64,000 nt of DNA from Ignavibacteria bacterium. GTDB taxonomy: Bacteria > Bacteroidota > Ignavibacteria > SZUA-365. The translations under genes were made by a program, and so were the position numbers. This document shows, one piece after another, positions 62,397-64,000 of this stretch (within the stretch, counting starts at the first letter, position 1; each line of letters starts with the position of its first letter). The notes beneath the pieces are model-generated. The model saw only the letters and a program-made list of their open reading frames with translations. It was not told the DNA's origin and ran no database searches. Where the stretch lies: contig JADKJW010000003.1 in assembly GCA_016720835.1 (NCBI GenBank), positions 310,001-374,000 on the forward strand, given 5' to 3'.

Positions 62397-62951
62397 TCAG
62401 AGCGCGGAGTTCGAGAGGATGTTCTTGGAGATGGCGCTGATGACGACGAGCCGCTTCGCGCCGCTGCTGTCCTTCAGGGCCAGCGTGTACGCCCACTCGT
62501 TGGCCGCGGCGCTGCGGGCGAAGGACCAGCCGGTGACCGTGCCGGGCGCTTCGCGCTGCACGAGGCTGGCGGCGAGGGCAACGGAGATGAAGTACGGGCC
62601 CGGGTCCACGTCGTATGCGTTGGTAAGCGCGCCGCCCGAGATGCCCTCGAGCACGCCGCTGTTCGCGTCGAAGCTGACGACGACCGCGGCGCCCTTGCGC
62701 GGCTGCACGGTGACGCGGACCAGCGAGGCGCCGTCGGACGCGTCGGTGGCCGTCACCGTCTGCACCGCGGTGCCGGGCACGATGCCGAGCGCGCGGCCGA
62801 CGTAGTCCTGCATCACGGCGCCCGAGGCGGTCGTGCCGCTCTGCGCGGACTCGGGCTGCGTGATGCCGTTGGATGCGGTTTTGTCCGAGCAGCCCGCGAG
62901 GAGCAGGAAGCCGGCGATGGCGAGTGCGGGGAGCGATCTATGCGCGTTCAT
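62397..62951 (-). CDS. Lipoprotein with PepSY-like domain
   Basis: Start at ATG 62951; 184 residues. Signal LPALAIAGFLLLAGCSDK with lipobox LLAGC. The mature part (VQTVTATDASDGASLVRVTVQPRKGAAVVVSFDANSGVLEGISGG) has the strand-turn-strand of a PepSY-like domain, followed by GPYFISVALAASLV and WAYTLALKDSSGAKRLVVIS. PepSY domains often inhibit or sense periplasmic proteases. Role unproven. A TAACTTTTG box lies at 63086-63078 on the minus strand, 127 bp upstream of the start. Confidence 0.75.
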   Translation of the reverse strand: MNAHRSLPALAIAGFLLLAGCSDKTASNGITQPESAQSGTTASGAVMQDYVGRALGIVPGTAVQTVTATDASDGASLVRVTVQPRKGAAVVVSFDANSGVLEGISGGALTNAYDVDPGPYFISVALAASLVQREAPGTVTGWSFARSAAANEWAYTLALKDSSGAKRLVVISAISKNILSNSAL

Positions 62952-63113
62952 GGTGTACCTCGTTCTTTCTGTGTGGCGAATGCCTGTGGACGGCTTTTTC
63001 GGGTGCGGGAGGAAGGAGAGGTCCGGACCTGCGCTTCCTTTTTCCACCGCTTTGAGAGAATGATACGCGAGGGGGTGCAAAAGTTACTCCACGCGCGCGC
63101 CGCGGCCGGGTAT

Positions 63114-63134
63114 AAAAAAATGCCCGGGGGGGCA
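63114..63134 (-). terminator. Rho-independent terminator downstream of the GH13 gene
   Basis: On the minus strand: TGCCC, loop CCCC, GGGCA, then seven T. It lies about 100 bp past the GH13 stop at 63233. Confidence 0.65.
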
Positions 63135-63232
63135 CTGTAACTTCGCGGGCGCTCATGTGTCGCGGGGCGCGCGCATGCGGAAACGGCGATGCACACGCAC
63201 CGCCGTCCGTTCTGTTCAGCGATGGAAAAGCG

Positions 63233-64000
63233 CTACGGCCGCTTGCGCACACCTATCCAGTAGCCGAAGCCGGGGATCTGCAACGAGAGGCCGGTGGCGT
63301 CGGGCGTGTAGGAGCAGTAGCCGTAGAGGTCCATGAAGCCCGCCAGCGTGGGATCGTCGATCTTCACGTCGTACGGATCCTTCGAGAGGTTCACGGCCAC
63401 GAGCATCTGCTTGCCTTCGTCCTCGCGCACGAAGAGGAAGAGGTTCCGGTACGCGCTCGCGGGAATGACGCGCATGGCGCCGCGGCGCAGCGTGCCGTGC
63501 TCGCGGCGCAGGCGGTTGAGCGTCTCGTACAGCGTGCCGAAGCCGTTCGGATCGCCGTTGCGCCAGTCGATGGTGTCCTTCTCGTGATGGTTGAGGCGGC
63601 GGTCGCTGCCCGTCTCCTGCCCGTTGTAGATGAGCGGGGCGCCCGGCAGCGTGTGCATGAGCACGGCCGCGGCCTTCGCGCCCTCCACGCCGTAGCGCGT
63701 GAGGGGAGGCGCGTCGTAGAAGATCTTGTCGTGGTTCGTCGTGAAGCGCATGCGCAGCGCGCCCTCGGGATACAGGTAGCGCTCGCGGCGCAGCGCCTCG
63801 GCGAGCGCGGCGGCGCCCTGCGCGCCCGAGAGGAGCGACGGGAGGATGTCGTAGGTGTTCCAGGCGTAGGTCATGTCGAAGGCGTCCTCGTGCAGATCGG
63901 GCGTCGCGCCCTCCGCGAGCAGGAACACCGGCTTGGCGCGACGCAGTTCGGCGAAGGCGTCGCGCCAGAAATCGACCGGCACCATCTCGGAGACATCGCA
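63233..64000 (-). CDS. Alpha-amylase family (GH13) glycoside hydrolase, 5'-truncated by window edge
   Basis: The open frame runs past the window end; the Met at 63985 is not a start, because the residues before it complete CDVSEMVPVDFWR, where the Asp is the GH13 nucleophile. Then come FLLAEGATP with the acid/base Glu, FTTNHDKIF with the transition-state Asp, and LPGAPLIYNGQETG. The C-terminal part (FLFVREDEGKQMLVAVNLS) is the usual beta-sandwich. At least 255 residues are visible. It should hydrolyse or rearrange alpha-glucans; with glgA at the other end of the window, a role in glycogen or maltodextrin use is plausible. Exact subfamily needs the missing N-terminus. Confidence 0.9.
   Translation of the reverse strand, partial: CDVSEMVPVDFWRDAFAELRRAKPVFLLAEGATPDLHEDAFDMTYAWNTYDILPSLLSGAQGAAALAEALRRERYLYPEGALRMRFTTNHDKIFYDAPPLTRYGVEGAKAAAVLMHTLPGAPLIYNGQETGSDRRLNHHEKDTIDWRNGDPNGFGTLYETLNRLRREHGTLRRGAMRVIPASAYRNLFLFVREDEGKQMLVAVNLSKDPYDVKIDDPTLAGFMDLYGYCSYTPDATGLSLQIPGFGYWIGVRKRP

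Overview
The window is a high-GC (roughly 65 %) stretch of chromosome from a member of the Bacteroidota/Chlorobiota superphylum, most likely an Ignavibacteria- or Kapabacteria-like lineage. This placement is inferred from family content, not from a marker gene. Nine large secreted proteins end in the short beta-rich C-terminal domain used by type IX secretion (T9SS), with a hydrophobic stretch and a final Arg or Lys. There is a BtuB plus BtuG-like surface lipoprotein pair, a DUF1800/DUF1501 pair, and several start regions carry the Bacteroidota-type promoter TTG-N20/21-TAnnTTTG. No rRNA, tRNA, CRISPR array, transposase or phage gene was recognised.

Layout. 0-10 kb: end of a hybrid histidine kinase, a lamin-tail surface protein, a SpoIID-like lipoprotein, glycogen synthase, an outer-membrane lipoprotein/porin-like pair, ribose-5-phosphate isomerase B and a Yip1 membrane protein. 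10-19.4 kb: a YCF48-type propeller protein, a TPR-GAF histidine kinase, an MFS exporter and a TonB-dependent receptor. 19.4-24 kb (minus strand): two tandem paralogous T9SS cargo genes, then dUTPase and guanine deaminase. 24-31 kb: a class A penicillin-binding protein, a serine hydrolase, and a cobalamin riboswitch driving btuB and a BtuG-like lipoprotein with overlapping stop and start codons. 31-45 kb: five secreted or surface proteins, including DUF1800, a DUF1501 protein fused to a T9SS domain, a 1,359-residue ASH-domain protein and an OmpA-like protein whose signal peptide is split by a frameshift; then a DUF2339 membrane protein. 45-55 kb: a zinc phospholipase C-like protein, a degraded MazF-type toxin with its antitoxin, two T9SS cargo proteins, an NlpC/P60 hydrolase and a HicAB module, all separated by repeat-rich DNA. 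55-64 kb: another large propeller protein, an MscS channel, diaminopimelate epimerase, a PepSY-like lipoprotein and the C-terminal part of a GH13 alpha-amylase.

Working together: most of the coding capacity serves the cell surface, namely T9SS-exported propellers and adhesin-like proteins, TonB-linked uptake (cobalamin is certain from the riboswitch) and envelope peptidoglycan enzymes. Housekeeping genes for glycogen, pentose phosphate, lysine/peptidoglycan precursors and nucleotide sanitation lie between them. The T9SS machinery itself is not in the window.

The least explained content is in the intergenic DNA. At least five families of short dispersed repeats are present: GTCCC-loop hairpins, CCTGC-hairpin-TTCGGCGG units, a 164-bp palindromic element followed by a 13-bp perfect hairpin, a 78-bp tandem double-hairpin unit, and a 72-bp tandem unit. 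Degenerate heptamer tracts occur beside them. In several families the stems change by compensatory pairs between copies, so base pairing rather than sequence appears to be conserved.
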